Source: Ferrovibrio sp964218355 (GTDB lineage: Bacteria > Pseudomonadota > Alphaproteobacteria > Ferrovibrionales > Ferrovibrionaceae). From it: DNA of 64,000 nt. This document shows positions 24,313 through 33,783 of this stretch, piece after piece. The stretch spans positions 62,001 through 126,000 of the forward strand of contig NZ_CAXPMC010000018.1 of NCBI RefSeq assembly GCF_964218355.1, in the 5' to 3' direction. The notes below the pieces were generated by a model. It was given only the letters and a program-made list of their open reading frames with translations. It was not told the origin of the DNA and searched no databases. Within the stretch, counting starts at the first letter, position 1; the number at the start of each line of letters is the position of its first letter. A program made the position numbers and the translations under genes.

Positions 24313-24522
24313 TCAGGCCGCCTTGATGGTGCTGACGGCGGTCTTGCCGGAGCGACGGTCGGTCTCGGTGTCGAAGGAGACCTTCTGGCCTTCCGCCAGC
24401 GGGCCCATGCCGGCGCGCTCGAGGGCGGAGACATGCACGAACACGTCCTTGCTGCCGTCGTCGGGCTGGATGAAGCCGAAACCTTTGGTGGTGTTGAAGA
24501 ACTTAACGGTGCCCGTGATCAT
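24313..24522 (-). CDS. Cold-shock domain protein (CspA family)
   Basis: 69-residue single-stranded nucleic-acid chaperone. RNP1 is KGFGFIQP and RNP2 is VFVHVSAL; the length is typical. It begins MITGTVKFFNTTKGFGF. An AAAGGA site lies before the ATG. The 262 bases upstream up to mutS are free of genes and leave room for the long leader that cold-shock mRNAs usually have, but I see no confirmed motif there. Confidence 0.96.
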   Translation of the reverse strand: MITGTVKFFNTTKGFGFIQPDDGSKDVFVHVSALERAGMGPLAEGQKVSFDTETDRRSGKTAVSTIKAA

Positions 24523-24784
24523 CGGGATATCCTTTCAGGGTTGGCGCACGGGCGCAGGACACAGATGTTGCGTACTGAAGCCCGGCTTGTCGATTTTGGG
24601 AGAGAGTCTGAAAGTTCGCCGCGCGGGTGGCACGAAGCCGGTGGTCCCTGGGGACCCGTGCGCGACAGACAGCCTGATTGTCCGGCCAAACGTCGATGCG
24701 CCACATATAGGCGCAAATGCCGGAGATTACAAGCAGGGTCTCCCGGAAGCCACGCGGCCCGCGCCGAATACCGCGGGAAACGGC

Positions 24785-27460
24785 CTATTCCCTCGCCAGC
24801 GCCTTCAACTGATACAGCAGGTCCAGCGCCTGTTTCGGCGACAGGGCGTCGATATCGGTGCCGCGCAGGGCGGCTTCCACCGGCGAGGGCTCGGCGCTGA
24901 CAACAGCGGCAGCCCTCGCTGGCGCAGCCAGCGAAAACAAAGGCAGGTCGTCGACCAGTTTCGCCGCGCCGCCCTGGTCGCCCTCTTCCAGCTTGTGCAG
25001 CACCTCCGCCGCCCGTGCCAGCACGGCGGCGGGCAGGCCGGCAAGCTTGGCGACCTGGATCCCGTAGCTGCGGTCGGCGGCGCCGGCGCCGACCTCGTGC
25101 AGGAAGACCAGCTCGCCCTCCCATTCCTTCACTTTCAGGGTGTGGTTGCTGAGCTGCTGCAGCCGGTCGGCCAGCGCGGTCAGCTCGTGGTAATGGGTCG
25201 CGAACAGGCCGCGGCAGCGGCTGGTCTCGTGCAGGTATTCCACCACGGCCCAGGCGATCGACAGGCCGTCGAAGGTGGCGGTGCCGCGGCCGATCTCGTC
25301 GAGGATCACCAGCGCGCGCGGGCCGGCCTGATGCAGAATGGCCGCCGTCTCCACCATCTCGACCATGAAGGTGCTGCGGCCGCGCGCCAGGTCGTCGGCG
25401 GCGCCGACGCGGCTGAACAGCCGGTCGACGACGCCGATATGCGCCGCGGTCGCCGGCACATAGGCGCCCATCTGGGCCAGCAGGGCGATCAGCGCATTCT
25501 GGCGCAGGAAGGTGGATTTGCCGGCCATGTTCGGGCCGGTCAGCAGCCACAGCCGGCGGCCGTCATCGAGGCTGCAATCGTTGGCGACGAAGCGTTCGCC
25601 CTGCCCGGCCTGCTGCAGCGCGGCCTCGACGACCGGATGCCGGCCGGCGGTGATGGTGAAGGCGAGGCTGTCATCGACCACGGGCCGCACCCAGCCGCGC
25701 TGGGCGGCGAGTTCGGCCAGCGCGGCGGCCACGTCGAGACCGGCCAGTGCCCGCGCCGCGCGGGTGATCGCCTGTGCCTGCTCCAGCACGGCGGCGCAGA
25801 GGTCACCGAAGATCTCCAGCTCCAGCGCCAGCGCGCGTTCGGCGGCCTGGGCGATTTTGCTTTCCAGTTCGTTCAGCGCCGGGGTGGAATAGCGCATGGC
25901 ATTGGCCATGGTCTGGCGATGGATGAAAGCCACCCCCATGCGGTCGGCATGGCGCGGGGTGACCTCGATGTAATAGCCGAGCACGTTGTTGTGGCGGATC
26001 TTCAGCCCCGCCACGCCGGTCTCGGCGGCATACTGTTCCTGAAGCTGTGCGATATGCCGGCGGCTCTGGTCGCGCAGGGCGCGGAATTCGTCGAGATCGG
26101 ACCGGTGGCCCGGCCGGATGAACCCGCCATCGCGGGCCAGCAAGGGCAGCTCTTCCGCCAGTGCCGCGTCGAGCCGCGCCACCAGCGCCGCATGGTCGCC
26201 GAGGCCGTCGCGCAGGGCGGCAAGGTCGGGCGGCAGCGCGGCTTCCGCCGCCAGCCGGTCGCGCAGGCTGCCGGCCTGCACGAGGCCGTCGCGCAGGCTG
26301 CCCAGGTCGCGCGGGCCGCCACGGCCCAGCGACAGCCGCGACAGGGCACGGGCAAGATCGGGCACGCGCTGCAACGCCGTGCGGATATCCTCGCGCAGGC
26401 GGCCACCATCCAGCAGCCAGGCCACGGCATCGTGGCGCGCGGCAATGGCGGCGGCATCGGTCAGCGGCGCCTGCAGCCGCTGGGCCAGCAGCCGGGCGCC
26501 GGCGCCGGTCAGGGTCATGTCGATGGTGGCCAGCAGCGCGCCCTCGCGCCGGGAATCACTCTGGCCGTTCATGGTCTCGACCAGTTCGAGATTGCGCCGC
26601 GTCGCCGGGTCGATGGCCATCACCGTGGCCGGCGGCTGCTTCACCGGCGGATCGAGCCGCGGCAGCCGGCCGCATTGCGTGGTCTCGACATAATCCAGCA
26701 GCGCGCCGGCGGCGGCCAGTTCGGCACGGCTGAAGCTGCCATAGGCATCCAGCGCGGCGACGCCCAGCACCTGTTTCAGCCGGCGCTCGCCCGAGAGGCT
26801 GTCGAAACGGGCCGACGGCAAGGGCGACAGGGCCGTGTCGCTCTGGTCGAATACCGCACGGATCTCCGGCCGGGCCAGCAGGCCCTCGGCCAGCACCAGC
26901 TCGCGCGGATTGACCCGGGCGAGATCGGCGCCGAGCGACGCGGAGGTTGTCTCGGCGAGGCCGAATTCGCCGGTGGACAGGTCGAGCCAGGCCAGGCCCA
27001 GCGCCGCGGCTTCCCCGCTGCCGGTCTGTGAAAGCGCCGCCAGATAATTGTTGCGCCGCGCCTCCAGCAGGCTGTCCTCGGTGATGGTGCCGGGCGTGAC
27101 CACGCGCACCACATCGCGGCGCACAACGGATTTCGAGCCGCGCTTCTTCGCCTCTGCGGGATCCTCGGTCTGCTCGCAGACCGCCACCTTGAAGCCCTGG
27201 CGGATCAGCCGCGACAGATAGGCTTCGGCCGCATGCACCGGCACGCCGCACATGGGGATCGGCTGGCCGTCATGCTCGCCGCGCCGGGTCAGGGCGATGT
27301 CCAGCGCCCGGGCTGCCGTGGCGGCATCCTCGAAGAACAGCTCGTAGAAATCGCCCATGCGGTAAAAAAGCAGGCAGCCGGGATTTGCCGCCTTGATGGT
27401 CAGATACTGGGCCATCAGGGGGGAAGTTCCGGGGGGCAGCTGCGGGGCGGGCATGTTCAT
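24785..27460 (-). CDS. mutS: DNA mismatch repair protein MutS
   Basis: 891-residue mismatch-recognition ATPase. The mismatch-contacting F-x-E is F38-Y39-E40 in RMGDFYELFFEDA. The Walker A motif is LLTGPNMAGKSTFLRQNALI near residue 640, followed by ALVILDEIGRGTATFDGLSI (Walker B and signature) and FATHYHELTAL. The frame stays open for 2.4 kb further upstream through the antisense of maeB; the ATG at 27460 (MNMPAPQL) or the one at 27487 fits the family N-terminus. Divergent from maeB with 123 bases between them. Confidence 0.97.
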   Translation of the reverse strand: MNMPAPQLPPGTSPLMAQYLTIKAANPGCLLFYRMGDFYELFFEDAATAARALDIALTRRGEHDGQPIPMCGVPVHAAEAYLSRLIRQGFKVAVCEQTEDPAEAKKRGSKSVVRRDVVRVVTPGTITEDSLLEARRNNYLAALSQTGSGEAAALGLAWLDLSTGEFGLAETTSASLGADLARVNPRELVLAEGLLARPEIRAVFDQSDTALSPLPSARFDSLSGERRLKQVLGVAALDAYGSFSRAELAAAGALLDYVETTQCGRLPRLDPPVKQPPATVMAIDPATRRNLELVETMNGQSDSRREGALLATIDMTLTGAGARLLAQRLQAPLTDAAAIAARHDAVAWLLDGGRLREDIRTALQRVPDLARALSRLSLGRGGPRDLGSLRDGLVQAGSLRDRLAAEAALPPDLAALRDGLGDHAALVARLDAALAEELPLLARDGGFIRPGHRSDLDEFRALRDQSRRHIAQLQEQYAAETGVAGLKIRHNNVLGYYIEVTPRHADRMGVAFIHRQTMANAMRYSTPALNELESKIAQAAERALALELEIFGDLCAAVLEQAQAITRAARALAGLDVAAALAELAAQRGWVRPVVDDSLAFTITAGRHPVVEAALQQAGQGERFVANDCSLDDGRRLWLLTGPNMAGKSTFLRQNALIALLAQMGAYVPATAAHIGVVDRLFSRVGAADDLARGRSTFMVEMVETAAILHQAGPRALVILDEIGRGTATFDGLSIAWAVVEYLHETSRCRGLFATHYHELTALADRLQQLSNHTLKVKEWEGELVFLHEVGAGAADRSYGIQVAKLAGLPAAVLARAAEVLHKLEEGDQGGAAKLVDDLPLFSLAAPARAAAVVSAEPSPVEAALRGTDIDALSPKQALDLLYQLKALARE

Positions 27461-27583
27461 GGGTGGAATCGCTTGTCCGACAGGCATAGCACAGGCCGCG
27501 GGGCTTTTAACCCCTTGCGGTCTGGCTCTAAGATGGCAGCGGAGAAACGCCCAGGTCGGCCCTAACAACCCGCAGAGATATTG

Positions 27584-29860
27584 ATGAGCGACGCGAAAAA
27601 CCCGTCCCTGTACGACGACGCCCTCGAATTCCACAAGATGGGCCAGCCCGGCAAGCTGGAGGTGGTGCCCACCAAGCCGATGGCCACCACCCGCGATCTC
27701 AGCCTGGCCTACAGCCCCGGCGTCGCCGCCCCCTGCCTGGAAATCCAGAAGAACCCGGACACCGCCTACGACTATACCTCGCGCGGCAACATGGTCGCCG
27801 TGATCTCCAACGGCACGGCGGTGCTGGGCCTGGGGAATCTCGGCGCGCTGGCGGGCAAGCCGGTGATGGAGGGCAAGGCGGTGCTGTTCAAGCGCTTCGC
27901 CGATGTCGATTCCATCGACCTCGAGGTCGATACCGAGAATGTCGACGAATTCGTCAATGCGGTGCGCTATCTCGGGCCCAGCTTCGGCGGCATCAACCTC
28001 GAGGACATCAAGGCGCCGGAATGCTTCGTCATCGAGCAGCGCCTGCGCGAGCTGATGGACATCCCGATCTTCCATGACGACCAGCACGGCACCGCGATCA
28101 TCGCCGCCGCCGGCCTGATCAATGCCCTGCACCTGACCGGCCGCGACATCAAGGACGCGAAGATGGTCGTCAACGGCGCCGGCGCCGCCGGCATCGCCTG
28201 CAGCGAGCTGGTCAAGGCGATGGGGATGAAGCACGAGAATGTCATCCTCTGCGACACCAAGGGCGTGGTCTACCAGGGCCGCACCGACGGCATGAACCAG
28301 TGGAAATCGGCCCATGCGGTGAAGACCGATGCCCGCAGCCTGGCCGATGCGCTGAAGGGCGCCGACGTGTTCTTCGGCCTCAGCGTGAAGGGCGCGGTGA
28401 CGCCGGAGATGCTGCGCTCGATGGCGGCCAACCCGATCGTGTTCGCCATGGCCAATCCCGATCCGGAAATCACCCCGGAGGAGGCACTGGCCACCCGCGG
28501 CGACGTCATCATGGCCACCGGCCGGTCGGACTATCCGAACCAGGTCAACAACGTGCTCGGTTTCCCGTATATCTTCCGCGGCGCGCTGGACGTGCGGGCG
28601 CGCACCATCAACGACGAGATGAAGATCGCCGCCGCCGAGGCGATCGCCATGCTGGCGCGCGAGGACGTGCCCGACGAGGTGGCAGCCGCCTACAAGGGCG
28701 AGCGCCCGAAATACGGCGCCGGCTACATCATCCCCTCGCCCTTCGATCCGCGCCTGATCGTCGACATCCCGCTCGCCGTGGCGAAGGCCGCCGTCGACAG
28801 CGGCGTCGCCCGCAAGCCGGTCGGCGACTGGAATGCCTATGCCCATGAATTGCGGGCGCGGCTGAACCCGACCGTCGGCAGCCTGCAGATCTTCTTCGAC
28901 CAGGTGGTCGCCAACCCGAAGCGGGTGGTGTTCGCCGAGGGCGAGGAGGAGACCGTGATCCGCGCCGCGCTGGAATTCCGCGATGCCGGCTACGGCACCC
29001 CGGTGCTGATCGGCCGCAGCGAGCGCATCGAGGCGACCATGCAGGCGATCGGCCTGAAGAATCTCGATGGCTGCGAGATCCACAATGCGCGGCTTTCCGA
29101 GCATAACGCGCTCTATACCGACTTCCTCTACAACCGGCACCGCCGCCGCGGCATGCTGCATCGCGATGCCCAGCGCCTGGTCAATCTCGACCGCAACGTG
29201 TTCGGCGCCTGCATGGTTGCCCATGGCCATGCCGACGCGATGATCACCGGCGTCACCCGCACCTATTCGGTCTCCTATGACGGCGTGCGGCTGGCCCTCG
29301 ACCCGATGCGCAACCAACGCGTGATGGGTCTTTCGATCATCGTCGCCAAGGGCCGCACGGTGTTCGTCGCCGATACCACGGTGACCGAGCAGCCGACCGC
29401 GGAAGACCTCTGCCAGATCGCCGTGCAGGCGGCCGCCACCGCGCGCCAGATGGGCCACGAGCCGCGCGTCGCCCTGCTGTCGCATTCCAATTTCGGCAAT
29501 GCGCCCGGCGGCGTGGTGGAAGTGGTGCGCAAGGCGGTGATGGAGCTCGACGCGCTGGATGCCGGCGGCCACAAGGTCGAGTTCGAATATGACGGCGAGC
29601 TGAATGCCCGGGTGGCGCTGAATCACGACCTGATGAAGCTGTATCCGTTCTGCCGCCTGTCGGGCCCGGCCAACGTGCTGATCATGCCGGGCCTGCATTC
29701 GGCGCTGCTGTCGACCCAGCTGATGCAGGACCTGGGCGGCGGCACAGTGATCGGGCCGCTGCTGGTCGGCCTGGAGAAACCGGTGCAGATCGTGCAGATG
29801 GGCGCCTCGGTCAGCGAGATCGTCAACCTCGCCGCGCTGGCCGCCTATAACGTGCGGTAA
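27584..29860 (+). CDS. maeB: NADP-dependent malic enzyme with phosphotransacetylase-like domain
   Basis: 758-residue MaeB-type enzyme converting malate to pyruvate and CO2. The N-terminal malic domain shows LSLAYSPGVAAPCLEIQKNP and FHDDQHGTAIIAAAGLINAL; the NAD(P)-binding domain has VVNGAGAAGIACSELVKAMG. The C-terminal third (from about residue 430) is the phosphotransacetylase-like domain, for example HADAMITGVTRTYSVSYDGV; it is usually regulatory (acetyl-CoA) rather than catalytic. The ATG at 27584 follows a TTG that would add one residue. Confidence 0.96.
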   Translation: MSDAKNPSLYDDALEFHKMGQPGKLEVVPTKPMATTRDLSLAYSPGVAAPCLEIQKNPDTAYDYTSRGNMVAVISNGTAVLGLGNLGALAGKPVMEGKAVLFKRFADVDSIDLEVDTENVDEFVNAVRYLGPSFGGINLEDIKAPECFVIEQRLRELMDIPIFHDDQHGTAIIAAAGLINALHLTGRDIKDAKMVVNGAGAAGIACSELVKAMGMKHENVILCDTKGVVYQGRTDGMNQWKSAHAVKTDARSLADALKGADVFFGLSVKGAVTPEMLRSMAANPIVFAMANPDPEITPEEALATRGDVIMATGRSDYPNQVNNVLGFPYIFRGALDVRARTINDEMKIAAAEAIAMLAREDVPDEVAAAYKGERPKYGAGYIIPSPFDPRLIVDIPLAVAKAAVDSGVARKPVGDWNAYAHELRARLNPTVGSLQIFFDQVVANPKRVVFAEGEEETVIRAALEFRDAGYGTPVLIGRSERIEATMQAIGLKNLDGCEIHNARLSEHNALYTDFLYNRHRRRGMLHRDAQRLVNLDRNVFGACMVAHGHADAMITGVTRTYSVSYDGVRLALDPMRNQRVMGLSIIVAKGRTVFVADTTVTEQPTAEDLCQIAVQAAATARQMGHEPRVALLSHSNFGNAPGGVVEVVRKAVMELDALDAGGHKVEFEYDGELNARVALNHDLMKLYPFCRLSGPANVLIMPGLHSALLSTQLMQDLGGGTVIGPLLVGLEKPVQIVQMGASVSEIVNLAALAAYNVR

Positions 29861-29900
29861 AGGCGGGCGCGGGGCGGCCTGCAACGCACGGCAAAACTGG

Positions 29901-29959
29901 ATTCCCGCTGCCGCGGGAATGACGAAAAAGGATTATGTCGTCCCCGCGAAAGCGGGGAC
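29901..29959. repeat. Two REP-like palindromes after maeB
   Basis: ATTCCCGC-TGCC-GCGGGAAT (29901-29920) and GTCCCCGC-GAAA-GCGGGGAC (29940-29959), each with 8-base arms, separated by 19 bases. Together with the flanking CTGG and CCAG, they form the usual alphaproteobacterial intergenic repeat. They may serve as a maeB terminator or transcript stabiliser. Confidence 0.65.
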
Positions 29960-30069
29960 CCAGTCTGTCTGTTTGTCTGCACACAGCCGTTTATTTGCCG
30001 CCGCCGCATCTTGCGCCGCGGCGGTTTTTTCATAGGCTCCGCGCCACGCCTGCCCCCCCCGGAGCCGTC

Positions 30070-31275
30070 ATGCGCATTCTCGCCGTTCTCGCTGTTGTTT
30101 TCCTGTCTCTGTCCGCCCGCGCCGAGACGATCAAAATCGCCTTCATCGATCCGCTGTCGGGCCCGGCCGCCGCGGTGACCCAGAACGGGCTCGACCATTT
30201 CCGCTTCATGGCCGCGCGGCTGTCGGACAGCCGCTGGCAGTTCGAGGTGACCGGCTTCGACAACAAGCTGAACCCGCAGGAAACCATCGTGCAGGCACAG
30301 AAGGCGGTGGATGCCGGCATCCGCATTCTCGCCCAGGGCAACGGCTCGGGCGCCGCCGGCGCGCTGGCCGATTTCGTGGTCAAGCATAACGAGCGCAACC
30401 CCGATGCGGCCGTGCTGTATCTGAACTACGCCGCCATCGACCCGGCCCTGACCAACGAGAAATGCAGCCCGTGGCATTTCCGCTTCGATGCCCATGCCGG
30501 CATGAAGATGAAGGCGCTGGCCACCGTGCTCGCGCGGCAGAAGGCCGTGAAGAAGGTCTACCTGATCAACCAGGATTATTCCTTCGGCCGGGCGGTGCGC
30601 GATTCCGCGCGTGCCATGCTGGCTGCCGCGCGGCCGGATATCGAGATCGTCGGCGACGAGCTGCATCCGCTGGCCAAGATCACCGATTTCAGCCCCTATG
30701 TGGCCAAGATCAGGGCGTCGGGCGCCGACAGCGTGATCACCGGCAACTGGGGCAGCGACCTCGCCCTGCTGCTGAAGGCGGCCGGCGAGAGCGGGCTGCA
30801 GGCCGGCTGGTACACCTACTATGCCAGCGGCATCGGCAGCCCCACCGCCGTGAAGCAGAGCGGCCTTGCCCATCGCGTCTTCGCGGTGATCGAGGGCCAT
30901 CCGAATCTGCCGCAGCAGGGCGACATCGAGGCGCGCTGGCGCGCGCAGCATGGCGGCAGCTTCAACGTGCCGCGCATCGGCCTGGCCATGGAGATGCTGA
31001 AGGCGGCGGCGGTGAAGGCCGGCAGCGCCGAGCCGGCCGCCATCGGCCGCGCCCTGGCCGGGCTGCAGCAGAAGACCCCGTATGGCGGCCTGGCGACCAT
31101 GCGCGCCGCCGATCACCAGCTGCTGCAGGACCTGTATGTGGCATCCTTCGGGCCGCTGCAGGGCGACATGCGGCTGGACGAGGAAGGTACCGGCTGGGGC
31201 TGGAAGAGCGCCGGCATGGTGAAGGCCGCCGATACCGCGCTGCCGACGACCTGCGTGATGCCGGCTTTCCGGTGA
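30070..31275 (+). CDS. Branched-chain amino acid/amide ABC transporter substrate-binding protein (orphan paralogue)
   Basis: 401-residue periplasmic binding protein of the HAAT (Leu/Ile/Val/amide) type. A short signal peptide (MRILAVLAVVFLSLSARA) precedes TIKIAFIDPLSGPAAAVTQN. It is closely similar to the binding protein at 33.8 kb: both share blocks such as ETIVQAQKA, NYAA-DPALTNEKCS, KKVYLINQDYSFG, KITDFSPYVAKI and GADS-ITGNWGSD. Unlike that gene it has no permease genes after it; it is followed by a convergent GntR gene. It may supply another ligand to the same permease. Confidence 0.92.
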   Translation: MRILAVLAVVFLSLSARAETIKIAFIDPLSGPAAAVTQNGLDHFRFMAARLSDSRWQFEVTGFDNKLNPQETIVQAQKAVDAGIRILAQGNGSGAAGALADFVVKHNERNPDAAVLYLNYAAIDPALTNEKCSPWHFRFDAHAGMKMKALATVLARQKAVKKVYLINQDYSFGRAVRDSARAMLAAARPDIEIVGDELHPLAKITDFSPYVAKIRASGADSVITGNWGSDLALLLKAAGESGLQAGWYTYYASGIGSPTAVKQSGLAHRVFAVIEGHPNLPQQGDIEARWRAQHGGSFNVPRIGLAMEMLKAAAVKAGSAEPAAIGRALAGLQQKTPYGGLATMRAADHQLLQDLYVASFGPLQGDMRLDEEGTGWGWKSAGMVKAADTALPTTCVMPAFR

Positions 31276-31311
31276 AAGCCGGTGGCTGCGTGATGCCGAA
31301 AGGCTGAAGCG

Positions 31312-32076
31312 TCAGCCGCCGGCGGCGCTGTCGCCGGTCACGGTGTCGATCGGCTGGTCGAGATCCATGCCGGCCTTCTCGAAGCCCTTGCGCCAGTCGA
31401 TCAGGTGGCGCTGGGTCCACAGCCGGGCCATCTCGCGGTCGCGCCGGCGCACGGCCTCCACCAGCATGCGATGCGCCTCGATCAGGCGCCGGGCGCCCTG
31501 CTCGCTGCCGCCGACCGCCACCTGGGTGGTCGGATAGATCAGCATGTTCGACGGCTCGCGCGCCAGTTCCAGCACGCGGTTGCGGCCGGCGCGCTCCAGC
31601 ATGATGTGGAACTCGCTGTCATAGGCGGCGACGGCGGCGGGATTGTGCATCACCTGTTCGGTGGCGGCGATGTTGGATTCCAGCCCGGCGATGTCGTCCT
31701 CGGTGGCGCGCATCACCGCCAGTTCGATGGAGGCGAGGCTGAGGGCCATGGTCGCCTCCAGCAGCTCGCGGAAGGTGACCTGGTGCAGCACCAGCGCGCG
31801 GCTGGCGCGGCTGGCCAGGCGGTCGTAATGGGGCAGGCCGACCGACAGCCGGCGGCTGGAATCGCGGTGCACCAGCCCGCCATGTTCCAGCAGGCGGATG
31901 CCCTCGCGCACGGTGGAGCGGTTGACCCCGAACTGCTTGACCAGTTCGGCCTCGGTGCCGATCGGGTCGCCCGGGCGCAGGCGGCCGGACAGGATTTCGC
32001 GCTCGATGGCCTCGGCGACCATCTGGTAGGCGGGAACCGGCGTGATGCGGGCGAATTTTTCGGCGACTTCCGACAT
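31312..32076 (-). CDS. GntR family regulator, FCD (FadR) subfamily
   Basis: 254 residues. The N-terminal winged helix includes AYQMVAEAIEREILSGRLRP and ELVKQFGVNRSTVREGIRLL. The C-terminal FCD domain keeps the likely metal ligands: Asp and His in YDSEFHIMLERAGRN, His in EAHRMLVEAV, and His in WTQRHLIDW. It is divergent from the serine hydrolase gene. A palindrome ATTGTCCGACAAT sits in the intergenic region and an identical one lies at the TRAP promoter at 16.6 kb, which suggests this protein controls both (inference). Confidence 0.93.
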   Translation of the reverse strand: MSEVAEKFARITPVPAYQMVAEAIEREILSGRLRPGDPIGTEAELVKQFGVNRSTVREGIRLLEHGGLVHRDSSRRLSVGLPHYDRLASRASRALVLHQVTFRELLEATMALSLASIELAVMRATEDDIAGLESNIAATEQVMHNPAAVAAYDSEFHIMLERAGRNRVLELAREPSNMLIYPTTQVAVGGSEQGARRLIEAHRMLVEAVRRRDREMARLWTQRHLIDWRKGFEKAGMDLDQPIDTVTGDSAAGG

Positions 32077-32246
32077 TTACGTCCTGTCTATGCCCCCCTT
32101 GCCGGCCCGGCGCAAGGCCCGGCGCAATTTTCAGGCGCTATGGCCCGGAACGATTCGCGTATGCGTATGATCGGCCCTGAGGCCCGGCGAAGTCCAGTTT
32201 CCGCCGGAAGACCCATGCATACAAATGCAGCGTTGACTCGCGTCTG

Positions 32247-32259
32247 ATTGTCCGACAAT
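32247..32259. promoter_or_regulatory. GntR/FCD-type operator between gntR and serine hydrolase
   Basis: ATTGTCCGACAAT, symmetric about its central base, identical to the one at 16624-16636. It follows a TTGACT (32233-32238) that could be the -35 element of the serine hydrolase promoter, so binding would overlap the promoter spacer. Confidence 0.7.
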
Positions 32260-32303
32260 CATAACCCCCAAGCAAAATAAAAATGGCCGGGGAGGCCACG
32301 CCG

Positions 32304-33587
32304 ATGAGACTGCGCCGTATCGGGCTGGCCGCCATGGCCGGCATTGCCATCCTTGCGCTTCAGACCCCCGCCGTCCTGGCCGCCGAGCTGCTGGCCAAGG
32401 CCGATCCCGCATCCGTGGGCTTCGCGCCCGACCGCCTCGCCCGCATCGGCGCGCGGCTGCAGGCCGATTCGCAGGCCGGTGTCATTCCCGGCGCCGTCGT
32501 GCTGGTCGCCCGCCAGGGCAAGATCGCCTATTTCGAATCCTTCGGCCTGCAGGACCCGCAGACCAAGGCGCCGATGACGCGCGACAGCATCTTCCGCATC
32601 TATTCGATGACCAAGCCGATCGTGACGGCGGCCGCGATGATGCAGGTGGAGGAAGGCCGCTATCACATCAGCGATCCGGTGGCGAAGTTCATTCCGTCCT
32701 TTGCCAAGGTGCAGGTCGGCGTCGAAAAGCCCGCCGCCGAGGCCGGCGGCAAGCCGACACTCGAACTCGTGCCGCCGCGCCGCGCCATGAGCATCCAGGA
32801 CCTGATGCGCCACACCTCGGGCATCACCTATGGCTTCTTCGGCGTCGGCGCCGTGAAGGCGCTGTATGGCGACGTGCTGAAAGGCGATGTCGACAATGCC
32901 GAATTCGCCGAACGCATCGCCGCCCTGCCGCTGGCCTACCAGCCCGGCACGGTGTGGGATTACAGCCATTCCACCGACATCCTCGGCCGCGTGATCGAGG
33001 TGGTGGACAAGAAATCGCTGGGCAATGCGCTGAACGACCGTCTGCTCAAGCCGCTGGGCATGAAGGACACCGCCTTCTATGTCACCGACAAGGCCAAGCA
33101 CGCACGCGTCGCCGAGCCCTTTGCCAACGACCGCAGCCTCGGCGGCGGTGTCGAATTCTTCGATCCGCGCCAGCCCGGCAAATTCGAGGGCGGCGGCGGC
33201 GGCCTGACCGGCACGGCGATGGATTATGCCCGCTTCCTGCAGATGCTGCTGGATGGCGGCACGCAGAACGGCAGGCGGTATCTGAGTCCGAGAATCCTTG
33301 CCTACATGACCGCCGACCATATGGGCACCGGCGTGGTGCCGGGCCCGTATTTCCTGCCCGGCCCCGGCTACGGCTTCGGCCTCGGCTTCGGCGTGCGCCT
33401 GGCGGCCGGCGTGTCCGCCGATCCGGGCAGTGTCGGCGACTATTACTGGGGCGGCGCCGGCGGCACCTATTTCTGGGTCGACCCGAAGGAAAAGATGTTC
33501 GCCGTCTTCATGATGCAGTCGCCCAAGCAGCGGCTGACCTATCGCGCGCTGATGCGCGACATGGTCTACGCCGCGCTGGTGAAATGA
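32304..33587 (+). CDS. Exported serine hydrolase (beta-lactamase class C / EstB-like)
   Basis: 427 residues with a signal peptide (MRLRRIGLAAMAGIAILALQ, cut near LAAE). The nucleophile motif S-x-x-K is SMTK in IFRIYSMTKPIVTAAAMMQV; the second motif is YSH in GTVWDYSHSTDILGRVIEVV in place of Y-x-N, common for esterase-like members. WGGAGGTYFWVDPKEKMFAV supplies the third region. Members hydrolyse esters, amides or peptides rather than beta-lactams. The start at 32304 has GGAGG upstream. It is 196 bases before the ABC importer operon. Confidence 0.9.
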   Translation: MRLRRIGLAAMAGIAILALQTPAVLAAELLAKADPASVGFAPDRLARIGARLQADSQAGVIPGAVVLVARQGKIAYFESFGLQDPQTKAPMTRDSIFRIYSMTKPIVTAAAMMQVEEGRYHISDPVAKFIPSFAKVQVGVEKPAAEAGGKPTLELVPPRRAMSIQDLMRHTSGITYGFFGVGAVKALYGDVLKGDVDNAEFAERIAALPLAYQPGTVWDYSHSTDILGRVIEVVDKKSLGNALNDRLLKPLGMKDTAFYVTDKAKHARVAEPFANDRSLGGGVEFFDPRQPGKFEGGGGGLTGTAMDYARFLQMLLDGGTQNGRRYLSPRILAYMTADHMGTGVVPGPYFLPGPGYGFGLGFGVRLAAGVSADPGSVGDYYWGGAGGTYFWVDPKEKMFAVFMMQSPKQRLTYRALMRDMVYAALVK

Positions 33588-33783
33588 GCATGCCGGAAAT
33601 TCGTGCAGCCGCAATGCACAGGAGATCGACACGATACCAGCGTGCAAAACGTAGGGCCGTATTGCCTTGACTTGGCAGTACCGCTTCGGCACGCTTTCAC
33701 ACAATTCAACGAATTCGCTGCACCAGCAGCGGATCGGCGGACCGGAAGCCGCCGCACAACATAATCGGGATGGAGGAAACACA

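Noticed and set aside
24643..24656. Palindrome GGTCCCTGGGGACC upstream of the cold-shock gene
   Set aside because: Only 6-base arms with a 2-base spacer; no supporting promoter elements, so I do not call it a regulatory site.
27472..27484. CTTGTCCGACAGG near the mutS start, similar to the GntR operator
   Set aside because: One arm has mismatches, and mutS is not a plausible target; likely chance.
27461..29884. Long open frame extending mutS by about 800 codons through the antisense of maeB
   Set aside because: It is an antisense shadow of a strongly conserved malic enzyme; the MutS family starts near 27460, and the extra translation has no recognisable domain and biased composition.
33667..33695. 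TTGACT element as promoter of the ABC importer operon
   Set aside because: No acceptable -10 at 16-18 bases, so the promoter is not called.
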